NCBI RefSeq assembly: GCF_002995785.1
Contig: NZ_PVXO01000005.1
Location: 62,001-126,000 of the forward strand
Source: Clostridium liquoris
GTDB lineage: Bacteria; Bacillota; Clostridia; Clostridiales; Clostridiaceae
Direction of reading: 5' to 3'
Length of the DNA: 64,000 bases
Shown piece by piece: positions 17,076 through 25,479 of the stretch. Numbering within the stretch: position 1 is the first letter of the stretch; every line of letters begins with the position of its first letter. The position numbers were made by a program, and so were the translations under genes. The notes below the pieces were generated by a model, which worked only from the letters and a program-made list of their open reading frames with translations, had not been told where the DNA came from and made no database searches.

Positions 17076-18398
17076 ATGAAAAATAATGAATTAAAAGGAA
17101 GGGCTAGTGCCTTATTGCCATTACTAGTTTTTATAGTTTTATATGTGGTAATTGCACTTATTTCAAAGGATTTCTATGCAATGCCTGTTAGTGTTCCTTT
17201 TCTTATTGCAGGAATTATTGCTTTATTAATGAATAGAAAAGAAACTATATCAAATAAGTTAGATATATTTTGTAAAGGAGCAGGGGAACCTAATATTATA
17301 CTCATGTGTGTAATATTTATATTGGCAGGAGCCTTTGCTCAAGTAGCTAAGGATATGGGAGCTGTTGAATCCACAGTTAATTTAGGATTGTCAATTTTAC
17401 CAAGTAATATATTAATATCTGGAGTTTTTATTATTGGATGTTTTATATCTATTTCCATTGGAACTTCCATGGGAACCATAGTAGCATTAGCTCCTATGGC
17501 TGTAGGCATTGCAGATAAAACAGGCATATCGGTGGCTTTGGTTATAGGTGCAGTAGTAGGAGGGGCTATGTTTGGAGACAACCTTTCCATGATATCTGAT
17601 ACTACCATCGCGGCTACTAGGACACAAGGATGCGATTTAAAAGATAAGTTTAAAACAAATTTCTTCATAGTATTACCAGCAGCAATTGCAACAGCTATCA
17701 TATTTGCTATTATTACCTCGGGAAATAATACAATTTTAAGAGGTGAATATAACTATAGCTTAGTAAAAGTCCTCCCTTATGTGTCTGTACTTATAGCAGC
17801 ACTTGCAGGGGTAAATGTTTTGTCAGTGTTAGTGGGGGGTACAGTGCTTTCAGGAATCATTGGAATGATTTATGGGGCTTTCGATTTTGTAGGATTTTTG
17901 CAGTCCATAGCTAAAGGAATTAATGGTATGTCTGAATTAGTTATTATATCATTAATAATTGGTGGTACCGTTGAATTAATAAAATTTAATGGAGGAATAG
18001 ATTTTTTATTAAGCTTTATTACCAGCAGGGTAAAAACAAGAAGGGGAGCAGAATATGGCATAGCCTTACTAGTATCTTTAGTTGATATATGCACAGCTAA
18101 TAATACCATTGCTATTGTTATGACAGGCCCATTAGCTAAGAATATATCTGAAAAATATGGTATAGAACCACAAAAATCAGCCAGCTTATTGGATACTTTT
18201 TCATGCTTCTGTCAAGGAATAATTCCCTATGGAGCACAGCTATTAGCTGCTTCTAGTTTAGCAAAGATATCTCCATTTTTAATCATGAAGTATTTATATT
18301 ATCCTTATTTGATGGGAGTATGTGCCATAATTGCTATAGCTTTAGGTTTGCCTAAAATAAAAGCAGTTGGAAGAAAAGAGTTTTCAAAAGGAGCGTAA
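17076..18398 (+). CDS. metT: NhaC-family transporter, probable methionine transporter (MetT-like)
   Basis: A 440-residue secondary transporter with about eleven to twelve membrane helices. The stretches ISIGTSMGTIVALAPMAVGIA near residues 128-148 and GGAMFGDNLSMISDTTIAAT near 162-181 are hallmarks of the NhaC Na+/H+ antiporter superfamily. The substrate call comes from regulation: it sits alone behind a SAM-I riboswitch, and S-box-controlled NhaC-like carriers (MetT) are proposed methionine uptake systems. A Na+/H+ exchange role cannot be excluded from sequence. AGGAGG lies 8 bases before the ATG. Confidence 0.8.
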   Translation: MKNNELKGRASALLPLLVFIVLYVVIALISKDFYAMPVSVPFLIAGIIALLMNRKETISNKLDIFCKGAGEPNIILMCVIFILAGAFAQVAKDMGAVESTVNLGLSILPSNILISGVFIIGCFISISIGTSMGTIVALAPMAVGIADKTGISVALVIGAVVGGAMFGDNLSMISDTTIAATRTQGCDLKDKFKTNFFIVLPAAIATAIIFAIITSGNNTILRGEYNYSLVKVLPYVSVLIAALAGVNVLSVLVGGTVLSGIIGMIYGAFDFVGFLQSIAKGINGMSELVIISLIIGGTVELIKFNGGIDFLLSFITSRVKTRRGAEYGIALLVSLVDICTANNTIAIVMTGPLAKNISEKYGIEPQKSASLLDTFSCFCQGIIPYGAQLLAASSLAKISPFLIMKYLYYPYLMGVCAIIAIALGLPKIKAVGRKEFSKGA

Positions 18399-18403
18399 TA
18401 AAA

Positions 18404-18427
18404 AAATTTAGCAAGGCTGAATTTTCA
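18404..18427 (+). terminator. Probable terminator after metT
   Basis: AAAATTTAGC (18404-18413) and GCTGAATTTT (18417-18426) form a 10-pair stem with one G-U and a 3-base loop. The T tail is only four bases. Confidence 0.5.
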
Positions 18428-18593
18428 TCACAACTATTACCTCCTAGTTCTTACCCTTTACTTATTTACAGAAAATAATTAATTTTAATCTAATTTTAAT
18501 GTTTTTAATTTAATATTGAAATTAATTATAAACAACTATTATAATGTATTTAATATAAAAAACATTGCGATTTCATATCAAAGGAGAAAGATT

Positions 18594-19043
18594 ATGAATA
18601 CTTTAAAGGTTTTTGCTATGTCTGCAGTGCCACTTATTGAACAAAGAGGGGCCATACCTTTAGGAATACTGTTTTATCACATGAACCCTTCATTTGTCTT
18701 TATGGTTAGTTTTCTAGGGAGTTTATTGCCAGTTCCCTTTATATTATTGATGTTTAATTCTATCTTTAAATGGATGAAAAAATATAAATTCTTTGATCCA
18801 ATTAATAATATAATTGAAAACAAGATAAGGAAAAATTCTGGGAAAATGGAGAAGTATAAAGAAATTGGGTTAATTACTTTTGTAGCTATACCACTGCCAA
18901 CTACAGGACTATGGACTGGCAGTGCCATTGCAGCTTTTTTAGGGCTTGATTTTAAAAAATCTCTATTATGTACATCCATAGGAGGTATATTATCTGCATT
19001 TATAATAACCATATTGTGTGTAGTGTTTCCAGCATTATTCTAG
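18594..19043 (+). CDS. Small multidrug export family membrane protein (COG2426-like)
   Basis: A 149-residue membrane protein of the small multidrug export family. Conserved features are VPLIEQRGAIPLGI at about residues 13-26, a Pro-rich second helix (GSLLPVPFILL), PLPTTGLWTGSAIAAFLGL near 102-120 and GGILSAFI. The actual function is poorly established despite the name. A longer frame opens at 18516. ATG 18594 is chosen because AAAGGAGA lies 7 bases upstream and conserved sequence begins right after it. It is probably monocistronic. Confidence 0.8.
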   Translation: MNTLKVFAMSAVPLIEQRGAIPLGILFYHMNPSFVFMVSFLGSLLPVPFILLMFNSIFKWMKKYKFFDPINNIIENKIRKNSGKMEKYKEIGLITFVAIPLPTTGLWTGSAIAAFLGLDFKKSLLCTSIGGILSAFIITILCVVFPALF

Positions 19044-19083
19044 AATGGATATAATAAAATATAGTCAAATTGGTAAGATATTC

Positions 19084-19224
19084 GACATGGATGAGTTACT
19101 TCTCTTCCATGTATTACCATAACCATAATATATGGTAACCGTTTAGCCATATTTAATGGAATTAATGTCATATTAGCAAGATAAGTTGTATAGATCCCTT
19201 CTCATGAAATGACAGCTTTTTTTT
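19084..19224 (+). ncRNA. Candidate structured RNA or leader ending in a U-tract
   Basis: The 230-base gap before the DUF6514-like gene contains consecutive hairpins: ACATGGA (19085-19091) with TCCATGT (19106-19112), TTACCATA (19114-19121) with TATGGTAA (19131-19138), and TGTCAT (19166-19171) with ATGACA (19209-19214). An eight-T run follows. A TATAAT lies upstream at about 19050. It matches no riboswitch class I recognise. It could be a small RNA or an attenuating leader for the next gene. Confidence 0.35.
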
Positions 19225-19276
19225 AAAATAGGTGATAATATAATATTAAAGTTAATTGTATGGGGGGATTGAAATT

Positions 19277-19630
19277 ATGTTAGTTGTAGAAAACTTAGTT
19301 ATGAATACTAAGGAAGGAGATAAAGAGTGTAATTATTATTATAGACTACTAAAGGATGAGGTCACCCTAAATTATGGAGGAGAATCGATAGAAGTACAAG
19401 CCTATGGCATAGAAATTGAAAGACAGGATAGAATAGACGGAAATGTAATTAATATTGAAAGGGATTATGTAAAATGCATAAGTCCTCAAAGGTATAAAGT
19501 ACATAAATTACTTAAACTTTTATATAACAATACAGTATCACCTGTTCATCTAGTAGATATACTTGGAGATTATATAGATGAATATATTATAGATTTTGAT
19601 AAGGAATTAATGGATATAGCAACAAATTAA
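19277..19630 (+). CDS. DUF6514-like small protein, function unknown
   Basis: A 117-residue soluble acidic protein. It resembles clostridial proteins annotated as DUF6514, with the pattern MLVVENLVMNT near the N-terminus, YYYRLLKDEV near residue 25 and a central Y-G-I-E-I-E strand. No catalytic motif is visible. The first in-frame codon is a TTG at 19256, but GGGGGG ends about 9 bases before ATG 19277 and that ATG gives the usual start. A strong symmetric terminator overlaps the stop. The 5' side holds the candidate structured RNA. Confidence 0.65.
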   Translation: MLVVENLVMNTKEGDKECNYYYRLLKDEVTLNYGGESIEVQAYGIEIERQDRIDGNVINIERDYVKCISPQRYKVHKLLKLLYNNTVSPVHLVDILGDYIDEYIIDFDKELMDIATN

Positions 19631-19652
19631 AAAAGTGCAGAGCACTTTTTTT
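19629..19652 (+). terminator. Terminator after the DUF6514-like gene
   Basis: AAAAAAGTGC and GCACTTTTTTT pair around an AGA loop. Confidence 0.9.
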
Positions 19653-19969
19653 AGTTGACAGAGGACAATTGACAATTGACAATTGACAGTTAAGGAGGCT
19701 TTTTTTCTGCTGACACTACAGAAAAGCTTTAAATAATTTTTTAAATAATAAAGTATAAAAAATAGATAATAAATATGGACAATTTTTCTCCATTAACATT
19801 ACGAAAGAATTTTTATTGAATAATTTCCTTAAAGAAAACTGCTGGGTATGATAAAACACTCCTTGTTGTTTTATCAAAGCCTAAGTGTTCTTTTAATGAT
19901 GTTACAGGCTTTTACCCTAAAGTTTATGCAAAAAATTATCCTTAACTGTCCACTGTCAATTGTCAACTT
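19653..19969. mobile_element. MITE-like element with inverted termini
   Basis: The left end (19653-19696) starts AGTTGACAGAGGACAATTGAC and includes three tandem ATTGACA-type units before GTTAAGGA. The right end (19939-19969), read in reverse, is AAGTTGACAATTGACAG followed by TGGACAGTTAAGGA. The ends are therefore inverted copies that differ mainly in repeat number. The 240-base interior has no gene but forms hairpins, for example TGATAAAACA (19849-19858) with TGTTTTATCA (19867-19876). Size, termini and lack of coding sequence fit a non-autonomous miniature element. It sits exactly between one gene's terminator and the acpS promoter region. No clear target duplication was found. Confidence 0.6.
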
Positions 19970-20013
19970 TAAAAAATTGGTAACAATTTTTTAAAATATT
20001 AAGTTTATGCTAA

Positions 20014-20041
20014 AATAGAGGTAATTAACCTCTATTTTTTT
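20014..20041 (+). terminator. Hairpin with U-tract upstream of acpS
   Basis: AAATAGAGGT (20013-20022) pairs with ACCTCTATTT (20028-20037), followed by a T run. A promoter-like TATGCTAAAAT ends at 20016, overlapping the left arm. It may insulate acpS from transcription across the MITE, or act as an attenuator. Confidence 0.45.
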
Positions 20042-20066
20042 ACCCATGTTTTTAGGAGGAATGGTT

Positions 20067-20441
20067 TTGATCAAAGGAATAGGAACAGATATTATTGAAA
20101 TAGAAAGAATAAATAAGGCTGTGAAAAGAAATTCAAATTTTTTAAATAAAATATTTACAGATAAAGAGCTAGAGTATTTTAAACGCAGGAATTTTAAAGG
20201 AGAGACCATAGCTGGTGGATTTGCAGGGAAAGAAGCGGTAGCAAAAGCCTTTGGAACAGGCTTTAGAAATTTTAATATAAAAGATATAGAAATACTAAGG
20301 GATGATTTTGGAAAACCTATAGTTTATATAAATGGCAAGGCCGAAGAATTGTTAAAGGCATATGGAAACTATAAAATTCATATAAGCATATCCCATAGTA
20401 AAGAAAATGCTATTGCATATGCGTTAATGGAGGTGGATTAG
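20067..20441 (+). CDS. acpS: Holo-[acyl-carrier-protein] synthase
   Basis: A 124-residue phosphopantetheinyl transferase that moves 4'-phosphopantetheine from CoA to the serine of apo-ACP for fatty acid synthesis. The Mg2+-binding Asp is in GIGTDIIEIERI (D8), and the second signature is GGFAGKEAVAKAFG, with its Glu. Earlier in-frame ATGs lie at 20046 and 20061. AGGAGG (20054-20059) is 7 bases from TTG 20067, which also gives the usual N-terminus MIKGIGTD. The nnr gene follows after one base. The acpS-nnr-lipoprotein-alr order is common in Firmicutes. Confidence 0.93.
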   Translation: MIKGIGTDIIEIERINKAVKRNSNFLNKIFTDKELEYFKRRNFKGETIAGGFAGKEAVAKAFGTGFRNFNIKDIEILRDDFGKPIVYINGKAEELLKAYGNYKIHISISHSKENAIAYALMEVD

Positions 20442-20442
20442 T

Positions 20443-21945
20443 ATGAAAATTGGTACTGCAGACATAGCAAAAAAAATAGATAACTATTGCATTGACTCAT
20501 TAAAAATACCTGGGATTGTTTTAATGGAAAATGCATGTATTAAGGTTTTAAAACATATAGATTTAAATAAGTTTAATTCTTTCGTAGTAGTTTGCGGCAA
20601 AGGGAATAATGGAGGAGATGGTTTTGCTGTTGCTAGACATCTAGTCACCTTAGGGAAAAAGGTGGAGGTATTTCTAGTGGGTACAGCGGAAGGCATGAGC
20701 AATGACTGCAGTGTAAATTATGCTATATTGAAGAACATGAATATAAAGATAAATAGCATAAACAATTTAGAAGATATAAATGAGCTAAGGGAAGCTCTGG
20801 AAAGAAATCATGCTACCATAGATGCTATGTTTGGTATAGGGCTAAAAGGAAAGGTAGAAGGTATTTATGCTTCAGTAATATCAGTTATAAATGAAAATAG
20901 CAGCCACATTTTATCAATAGATGTACCATCAGGACTAGATAGTGATAATGGCAAAATATTAGGTAATTGTATTAGAGCCAATAAAACTGTTTCCTTTACA
21001 TTATACAAAAAAGGATTTTTAAATTATAGTGCAGATAAATTAATAGGGGATATAGTAATTGAGGACATTGGTATACCAGAGTTTGTTATAAGCAAATTTC
21101 ACGAAAATGAATTTATTATGGATAAATATATGATTAACAAAAATATAATTCAAAGGGATAAATATTCTTATAAAGGTGATTATGGAAGGGCATTAGTTAT
21201 AGCAGGTTCTAAAGGATATACGGGAGCGGCATATATAACTACGGAGGCAGCAGTTAGAAGTGGAGCTGGTCTGGTAACATTATGCACTTATGAGGATGTT
21301 TATAAGATTTTAAGCTGTAAACTTATAGAGGCCATGACTATTTCTTTTCAGGACACAGAAAAGTTTAAAGAATTATTTGCTAAAAGTAATTCTATAGCTA
21401 TAGGACCAGGTTTAGGGAATAATGAAAAAACTTTTAACCTTGTTAAAGATGCAATATTAAAAGCTAACTGCCCAGTAATAATAGATGCAGATGGAATCAA
21501 TGTGCTAAGTGGCAGAGTAGATCTACTTAAGGAAAAGAATAATAAAATAATATTAACTCCTCATCTAGGGGAAATGTCAAGATTAATAAATATGCCTATA
21601 GATTATATAAAGGAAAATAGAATAGAGGTTGCAAAAAATTTTGCAAAAAAATATGATGTGATTTTAATTCTAAAGGGGTATAACACCGTAATAACTGATG
21701 GAGATAAAGTCGTTATTAATCCAACAGGGAATAGTGCTATGGCTTCTGGGGGAATGGGAGATTGTTTAACAGGAATAATAACTTCTTTTATAGCCCAGGG
21801 TTATGATCCCATGGTGGCAGCCTATGTAGGAACTTTTATACATGGATACTGTGGAGAAAAGTTGTCTAATAATATGTTTTGTGTTAATGCTAGTCATGTT
21901 TTGGATAAGTTACCAATGACCATAAAAGAGATTCAAAATTTATAG
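20443..21945 (+). CDS. nnr: Bifunctional NAD(P)H-hydrate epimerase / ADP-dependent dehydratase
   Basis: A 500-residue repair enzyme that recycles hydrated NAD(P)H. The N-terminal epimerase domain (about 1-215) has GKGNNGGDGFAVARHL near residues 51-66 and DVPSGLDSDNG near 160. The C-terminal dehydratase domain (about 220-500) has GSKGYTGAAYITTEAAVRSGAG, the ADP-binding region, and NPTGNSAMASGGMGDCLTGII near 427-446. This is the standard fused YjeF-type arrangement. It starts one base after the acpS stop, so the two are probably co-translated. Confidence 0.94.
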   Translation: MKIGTADIAKKIDNYCIDSLKIPGIVLMENACIKVLKHIDLNKFNSFVVVCGKGNNGGDGFAVARHLVTLGKKVEVFLVGTAEGMSNDCSVNYAILKNMNIKINSINNLEDINELREALERNHATIDAMFGIGLKGKVEGIYASVISVINENSSHILSIDVPSGLDSDNGKILGNCIRANKTVSFTLYKKGFLNYSADKLIGDIVIEDIGIPEFVISKFHENEFIMDKYMINKNIIQRDKYSYKGDYGRALVIAGSKGYTGAAYITTEAAVRSGAGLVTLCTYEDVYKILSCKLIEAMTISFQDTEKFKELFAKSNSIAIGPGLGNNEKTFNLVKDAILKANCPVIIDADGINVLSGRVDLLKEKNNKIILTPHLGEMSRLINMPIDYIKENRIEVAKNFAKKYDVILILKGYNTVITDGDKVVINPTGNSAMASGGMGDCLTGIITSFIAQGYDPMVAAYVGTFIHGYCGEKLSNNMFCVNASHVLDKLPMTIKEIQNL

Positions 21946-22034
21946 ATTTTATAATATATCACATCAGAATATTCAATTGAATACAGGAATAGTATTAGTA
22001 ATATAAATAATTCAATTCTTATAGGAGGAATTGC

Positions 22035-22643
22035 ATGAAAAAAAAATTATTAATATTTCCTGTTATTTTTTTTGTTTTTTCTTTAATATTATTTTCTTGT
22101 GCTTATAAAGCTGACAAGAGCAAAAAAAGTATAGAATTTGTAAAAAACCTTAAGAGCTATAGCTGCGATTGTGTTATAACCTTAGAAAACGATAGACAGA
22201 TGCTGGAGTACAATTGTAAGCAATATTACCATAGGAAAATTGGAGGAAGAATAGACATAGATGAAAATAGGATTTTAATCTATAAAAGTGATAAAATATA
22301 TGTAACTGACTTAAAATCAGGAATTAAATATACTTTAGATAAAGATTTTGACACTATATATAAGATTAGCATGGTAGGAGAATATGTTGGTTTGATGTAT
22401 ACTAATGAAGAAGTAAAAACTTCTCTTAAAAATATAGATGGTATGGAGTATACTATTATAGAATTATTAATACCAGGTATGAACAGAAATCTATACAAAG
22501 GTAAGATGTATATTAATAATAGAGATAGTCTGCCAGAAAAACTAGAAATACTTGATGCCAATAATAAAGAAAAAGTAAGGATTACTTATAAACAGTTTAA
22601 TCCTAATATTGAATTAGATGATAAACTCTTTAATGTAGAATAA
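22035..22643 (+). CDS. gerS: GerS-like lipoprotein (spore cortex/germination)
   Basis: A 202-residue lipoprotein with a lysine-rich N-terminus, a long hydrophobic core and a lipobox ending at about Cys22 (LILFSC). The rest is a LolA-like beta-rich domain with no catalytic motif. In Clostridioides difficile, GerS is a lipoprotein of this size encoded next to an alanine racemase gene and needed for cortex modification and germination. The same neighbour (alr) follows here after a few bases, so the call rests on context plus fold type. A GGAGGAA site precedes the ATG. No obvious housekeeping promoter is seen just upstream, which fits sporulation-specific control, but that is inference. Confidence 0.65.
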   Translation: MKKKLLIFPVIFFVFSLILFSCAYKADKSKKSIEFVKNLKSYSCDCVITLENDRQMLEYNCKQYYHRKIGGRIDIDENRILIYKSDKIYVTDLKSGIKYTLDKDFDTIYKISMVGEYVGLMYTNEEVKTSLKNIDGMEYTIIELLIPGMNRNLYKGKMYINNRDSLPEKLEILDANNKEKVRITYKQFNPNIELDDKLFNVE

Positions 22644-22660
22644 GAAGGGTGGAATATAAT

Positions 22661-23821
22661 TTGTTTAGACATTTAAGACCAGTTTGGGCAGAAATAGATT
22701 TGGATAATTTAGCTCATAATATGCAAGAAATAAAAAGACTATCAAAAAGTAAGGAAATAATAGCAACAGTTAAGGCAGACGCTTATGGGCATGGAGCTTT
22801 AGATATAGCACCAACTCTATTGGCTAATGGAGCCACTAGGTTAGCAGTAGCAGTAGTAAATGAAGCTGTTGAACTTAGAAGGGGAGGAATAGACTGCCCA
22901 ATTATGGTTCTAGGTTTTACCCCAGATAGTTTAATAGATAGCATTTTAAAATATGATATAGAACAAACAGTATATACCTATGATTTAGCAGAAAAAATAT
23001 CTAAAATGGCCATAGAAAAAAATAAAATAGCTAAAATTCATATAGCTCTAGATACAGGTATGGGAAGAATAGGATTTACTCCAGAGGAAAAAAGCTTAAA
23101 CCAGGTATATAAAATAAGTAAATTGCCAAACATAATAATCGAGGGCTTATTTTCCCATTTTTCAACTGCAGATGCATATGATAAATCCTATACCAATATG
23201 CAATTTGAAAAATTCAATTGGTTTTATGATAAACTAAAAGAAAAGGGTGTAAAAATTAATATTAGACATATTGCCAATAGTGCTGCAATTATTGATTTGC
23301 CAGAAACCCATTTAGAAGGGGTTAGGCCAGGAATTATACTTTATGGATATTATCCTTCAGAAGAAGTGTCAAAAGATAAGATAAAATTAAAACCAGTTAT
23401 GACATTAAAAACAAACATTGTGCATTTAAAAGAAATGGACCAAGGGCAGTATATAAGTTATGGCAGAGCATTTCAAACTAGAAGACCAAGTATAATTGCA
23501 ACTTTGCCAGTGGGCTATGCAGATGGGTATACAAGATTATTATTTAACAAGGCTAAGGTAATAATCAATGGTAGTTTTGCACCAGTTGTAGGGAGAATAT
23601 GCATGGATCAATGTATGGTAGATGTGACTGATATCGGAGAAGTAAAAGTTGGAGATGAAGTCATATTAATGGGAGAATATAAGAATTTAAAAATGACTGC
23701 AGATGAAATTGCAGAATTATTAGGAACTATAAATTATGAAATAACTTGCATGATAAGTAAAAGAGTACCAAGAGTTTATATAAAAGATGGGGAAGTAATT
23801 AAAATAAGAAACTATGTATAA
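22661..23821 (+). CDS. alr: Alanine racemase
   Basis: A 386-residue PLP enzyme interconverting L- and D-alanine for peptidoglycan. The PLP lysine is K38 in [11 protein letters not shown]. The second-domain tyrosine region is [15 protein letters not shown] near residues 297-311, and ISYGRAF lies near 257. A GTG at 22649 is in frame, but AAGGGTGG lies 8 bases before TTG 22661 and the conserved N-terminus (RPVWAEIDL) follows it. It is followed by mazEF, an order known from many Firmicutes (alr-ndoAI-ndoA), but a separate consensus promoter precedes mazE. Confidence 0.95.
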   Translation: MFRHLRPVWAEIDLDNLAHNMQEIKRLSKSKEIIATVKADAYGHGALDIAPTLLANGATRLAVAVVNEAVELRRGGIDCPIMVLGFTPDSLIDSILKYDIEQTVYTYDLAEKISKMAIEKNKIAKIHIALDTGMGRIGFTPEEKSLNQVYKISKLPNIIIEGLFSHFSTADAYDKSYTNMQFEKFNWFYDKLKEKGVKINIRHIANSAAIIDLPETHLEGVRPGIILYGYYPSEEVSKDKIKLKPVMTLKTNIVHLKEMDQGQYISYGRAFQTRRPSIIATLPVGYADGYTRLLFNKAKVIINGSFAPVVGRICMDQCMVDVTDIGEVKVGDEVILMGEYKNLKMTADEIAELLGTINYEITCMISKRVPRVYIKDGEVIKIRNYV

Positions 23822-23861
23822 TAATACCAAATGCGAAAATGATTAAAATACTAAAATTCCT

Positions 23862-23891
23862 TTGACATTGTCGTAAAAATAGGATTATAAT
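23862..23891 (+). promoter_or_regulatory. Promoter of mazEF
   Basis: TTGACA at 23862-23867, an 18-base spacer and TATAAT at 23886-23891; both hexamers are perfect. Confidence 0.85.
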
Positions 23892-23939
23892 AATTCTGTA
23901 CATATCTTTTGCATAAGTTAATAGGAGGTATAAATTTCA

Positions 23940-24260
23940 ATGTCAGGATCAAAGAGATTAGTAGTAAACCTCTCAGAGACACTCAATAATGAATTTAATA
24001 AAGCACTAAAAGAAGATTCTAAAAAAAGAAGTGAATTTATTCGTGAAGTTATAATACTATATATTGAGGAGAAAAAAAAATTAAAAGAAATGGAACAAAT
24101 GAAAATGGGATATTCAGAAATGGCCAAAATTAATTTAGAGTTTGCAGAGATGGGCTTTGCAAGTGACATTAGAGATTTAAAAGAATATGAAGCGAAGCTT
24201 CCGGAGAGTGATTGGTCCGATGACAACAATAGTGAAAAGAGGAGATATATTCTATGCTGA
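23940..24260 (+). CDS. mazE: MazE/EndoAI-type antitoxin (ribbon-helix-helix)
   Basis: A 106-residue antitoxin. The N-terminus [15 protein letters not shown], followed by [19 protein letters not shown], is a ribbon-helix-helix fold that should bind its own promoter as a dimer. The acidic C-terminus (about 85-100) is the part expected to occupy the toxin's RNA groove. AGGAGG is 11 bases before the ATG. The gene overlaps mazF by 41 bases, which couples their synthesis. It is longer than B. subtilis EndoAI (93). Confidence 0.85.
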   Translation: MSGSKRLVVNLSETLNNEFNKALKEDSKKRSEFIREVIILYIEEKKKLKEMEQMKMGYSEMAKINLEFAEMGFASDIRDLKEYEAKLPESDWSDDNNSEKRRYILC

Positions 24261-24573
24261 TCTAAGCCCTGTAGTTGGTTCAGAACAGGGAGGAATAAGA
24301 CCTGTAATCATTATACAAAATGATATAGGCAATAAATATAGTCCCACTGTTATTGTAGCAGCGATTACTTCACAGATAAATAAAGCAAAATTGCCAACTC
24401 ATGTTGAGATTTCTTCAGAGGAATATGGATTAAATAAAGATTCTGTAGTTTTGCTTGAACAGATACGAACTTTAGATAAAAGAAGACTTAAAGAAAAAAT
24501 AGGACACATGACTAACAGCGATATGAAAAAAGTAGACGAAGCACTTTTAATAAGTATAGGGTTAAAACAGTAA
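24220..24573 (+). CDS. mazF: MazF/EndoA endoribonuclease toxin
   Basis: A 117-residue mRNA interferase. It matches the Gram-positive EndoA pattern: [20 protein letters not shown] near the N-terminus, [25 protein letters not shown] and [15 protein letters not shown] (catalytic Arg and Thr region). It cleaves RNA at short U-rich sites and is held inactive by MazE. An ATG at 24187 lies deeper inside mazE. ATG 24220 is preferred because GGAGAG lies upstream and the family N-terminus follows. In this group of organisms the system is chromosomal and conserved, not a mobile accessory. Confidence 0.93.
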   Translation: MTTIVKRGDIFYADLSPVVGSEQGGIRPVIIIQNDIGNKYSPTVIVAAITSQINKAKLPTHVEISSEEYGLNKDSVVLLEQIRTLDKRRLKEKIGHMTNSDMKKVDEALLISIGLKQ

Positions 24574-24594
24574 GGGCATTATGCCCTTACTTTT
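24570..24594 (+). terminator. Terminator after mazF
   Basis: GTAAGGGCAT (24570-24579) pairs with ATGCCCTTAC (24581-24590), with TTTT after it; it overlaps the stop codon. Confidence 0.75.
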
Positions 24595-24654
24595 ATGTAT
24601 ATGGTAGTGGCAAATAAAATATTAGTTTCAAAAATTTTGCAGGAGGTTAGAAAA

Positions 24655-25479
24655 ATGAAAAAAACTATAGAAGAACTTAAAAGCATAGCTAAGCAGATAA
24701 GAAAAGATATTATAACTATGCTTACAGAATCACATTCTGGGCATCCAGGTGGTTCACTATCTGCAGTTGAAATATTGGTTACTCTATATTTCTATGAAAT
24801 GAATGTTAGCAAAGAAAAGTGCAAAGACTTAAATAGGGATAGATTTGTACTCTCTAAAGGGCATGCAGCACCAGCGCTATATAGTGTCCTTGCAAGAAAA
24901 GGATTTTTTAATGTAGATGAGTTGAAAAGCCTTAGAAAAATAGGATCTATATTACAGGGTCATCCTAATATGAATGAAGTACCTGGAGTAGACATGTCAA
25001 CAGGTTCGTTAGGTCAAGGCATTTCTGCAGCTGTAGGCATGGCTTTAGCTGGGAAGATTGATAAAAAAGATTATAGAGTATATGCATTACTTGGAGATGG
25101 TGAATTAGAAGAAGGGCAGGTATGGGAAGCTGCAATGTCTGCTGCTCACTATGGACTAGATAATTTAACTGCTTTTGTGGATAATAATGGACTACAAATA
25201 GATGGACCAGTTAAGGAAGTAATGAATCCAGAACCAATAACTGATAAATTTAAAGCCTTTGGCTGGAATGTTTTATTCATTGATGGTCATAATTTTGAAG
25301 AAATTATAAATGCTATAGAAGAAGCTAAAAAAATTCAAGATAAACCAACAGCTATAGTTTGTAAAACGGTAAAAGGAAAAGGAGTATCCTTTATGGAAAA
25401 TCAAGCCAGCTGGCATGGTACTGCCCCTAATATTGAACAATGTGAACAGGCATTAAGAGAGATAGGAGGGGAAGAATAA
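24655..25479 (+). CDS. Transketolase, N-terminal subunit
   Basis: A 274-residue half of a split transketolase carrying the thiamine-diphosphate pyrophosphate-binding domain. Visible are SHSGHPGGSLSAVEIL near residues 24-39, SKGHAAPALY near 67 and GDGELEEGQVWEA near 145-157 (metal and ThDP site). With the C-terminal subunit it transfers two-carbon ketol units between sugar phosphates. ATG 24595 opens a longer frame, but AGGAGG lies 8 bases before ATG 24655. The stop overlaps the next start as TAATG. Confidence 0.93.
   Translation: MKKTIEELKSIAKQIRKDIITMLTESHSGHPGGSLSAVEILVTLYFYEMNVSKEKCKDLNRDRFVLSKGHAAPALYSVLARKGFFNVDELKSLRKIGSILQGHPNMNEVPGVDMSTGSLGQGISAAVGMALAGKIDKKDYRVYALLGDGELEEGQVWEAAMSAAHYGLDNLTAFVDNNGLQIDGPVKEVMNPEPITDKFKAFGWNVLFIDGHNFEEIINAIEEAKKIQDKPTAIVCKTVKGKGVSFMENQASWHGTAPNIEQCEQALREIGGEE

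Noticed and set aside
19660-19690. Tandem ATTGACA units resembling a very short CRISPR-like or satellite array
   Set aside because: There are no spacers and the units are only 7-8 bases; they are better explained as the end of the MITE-like element.
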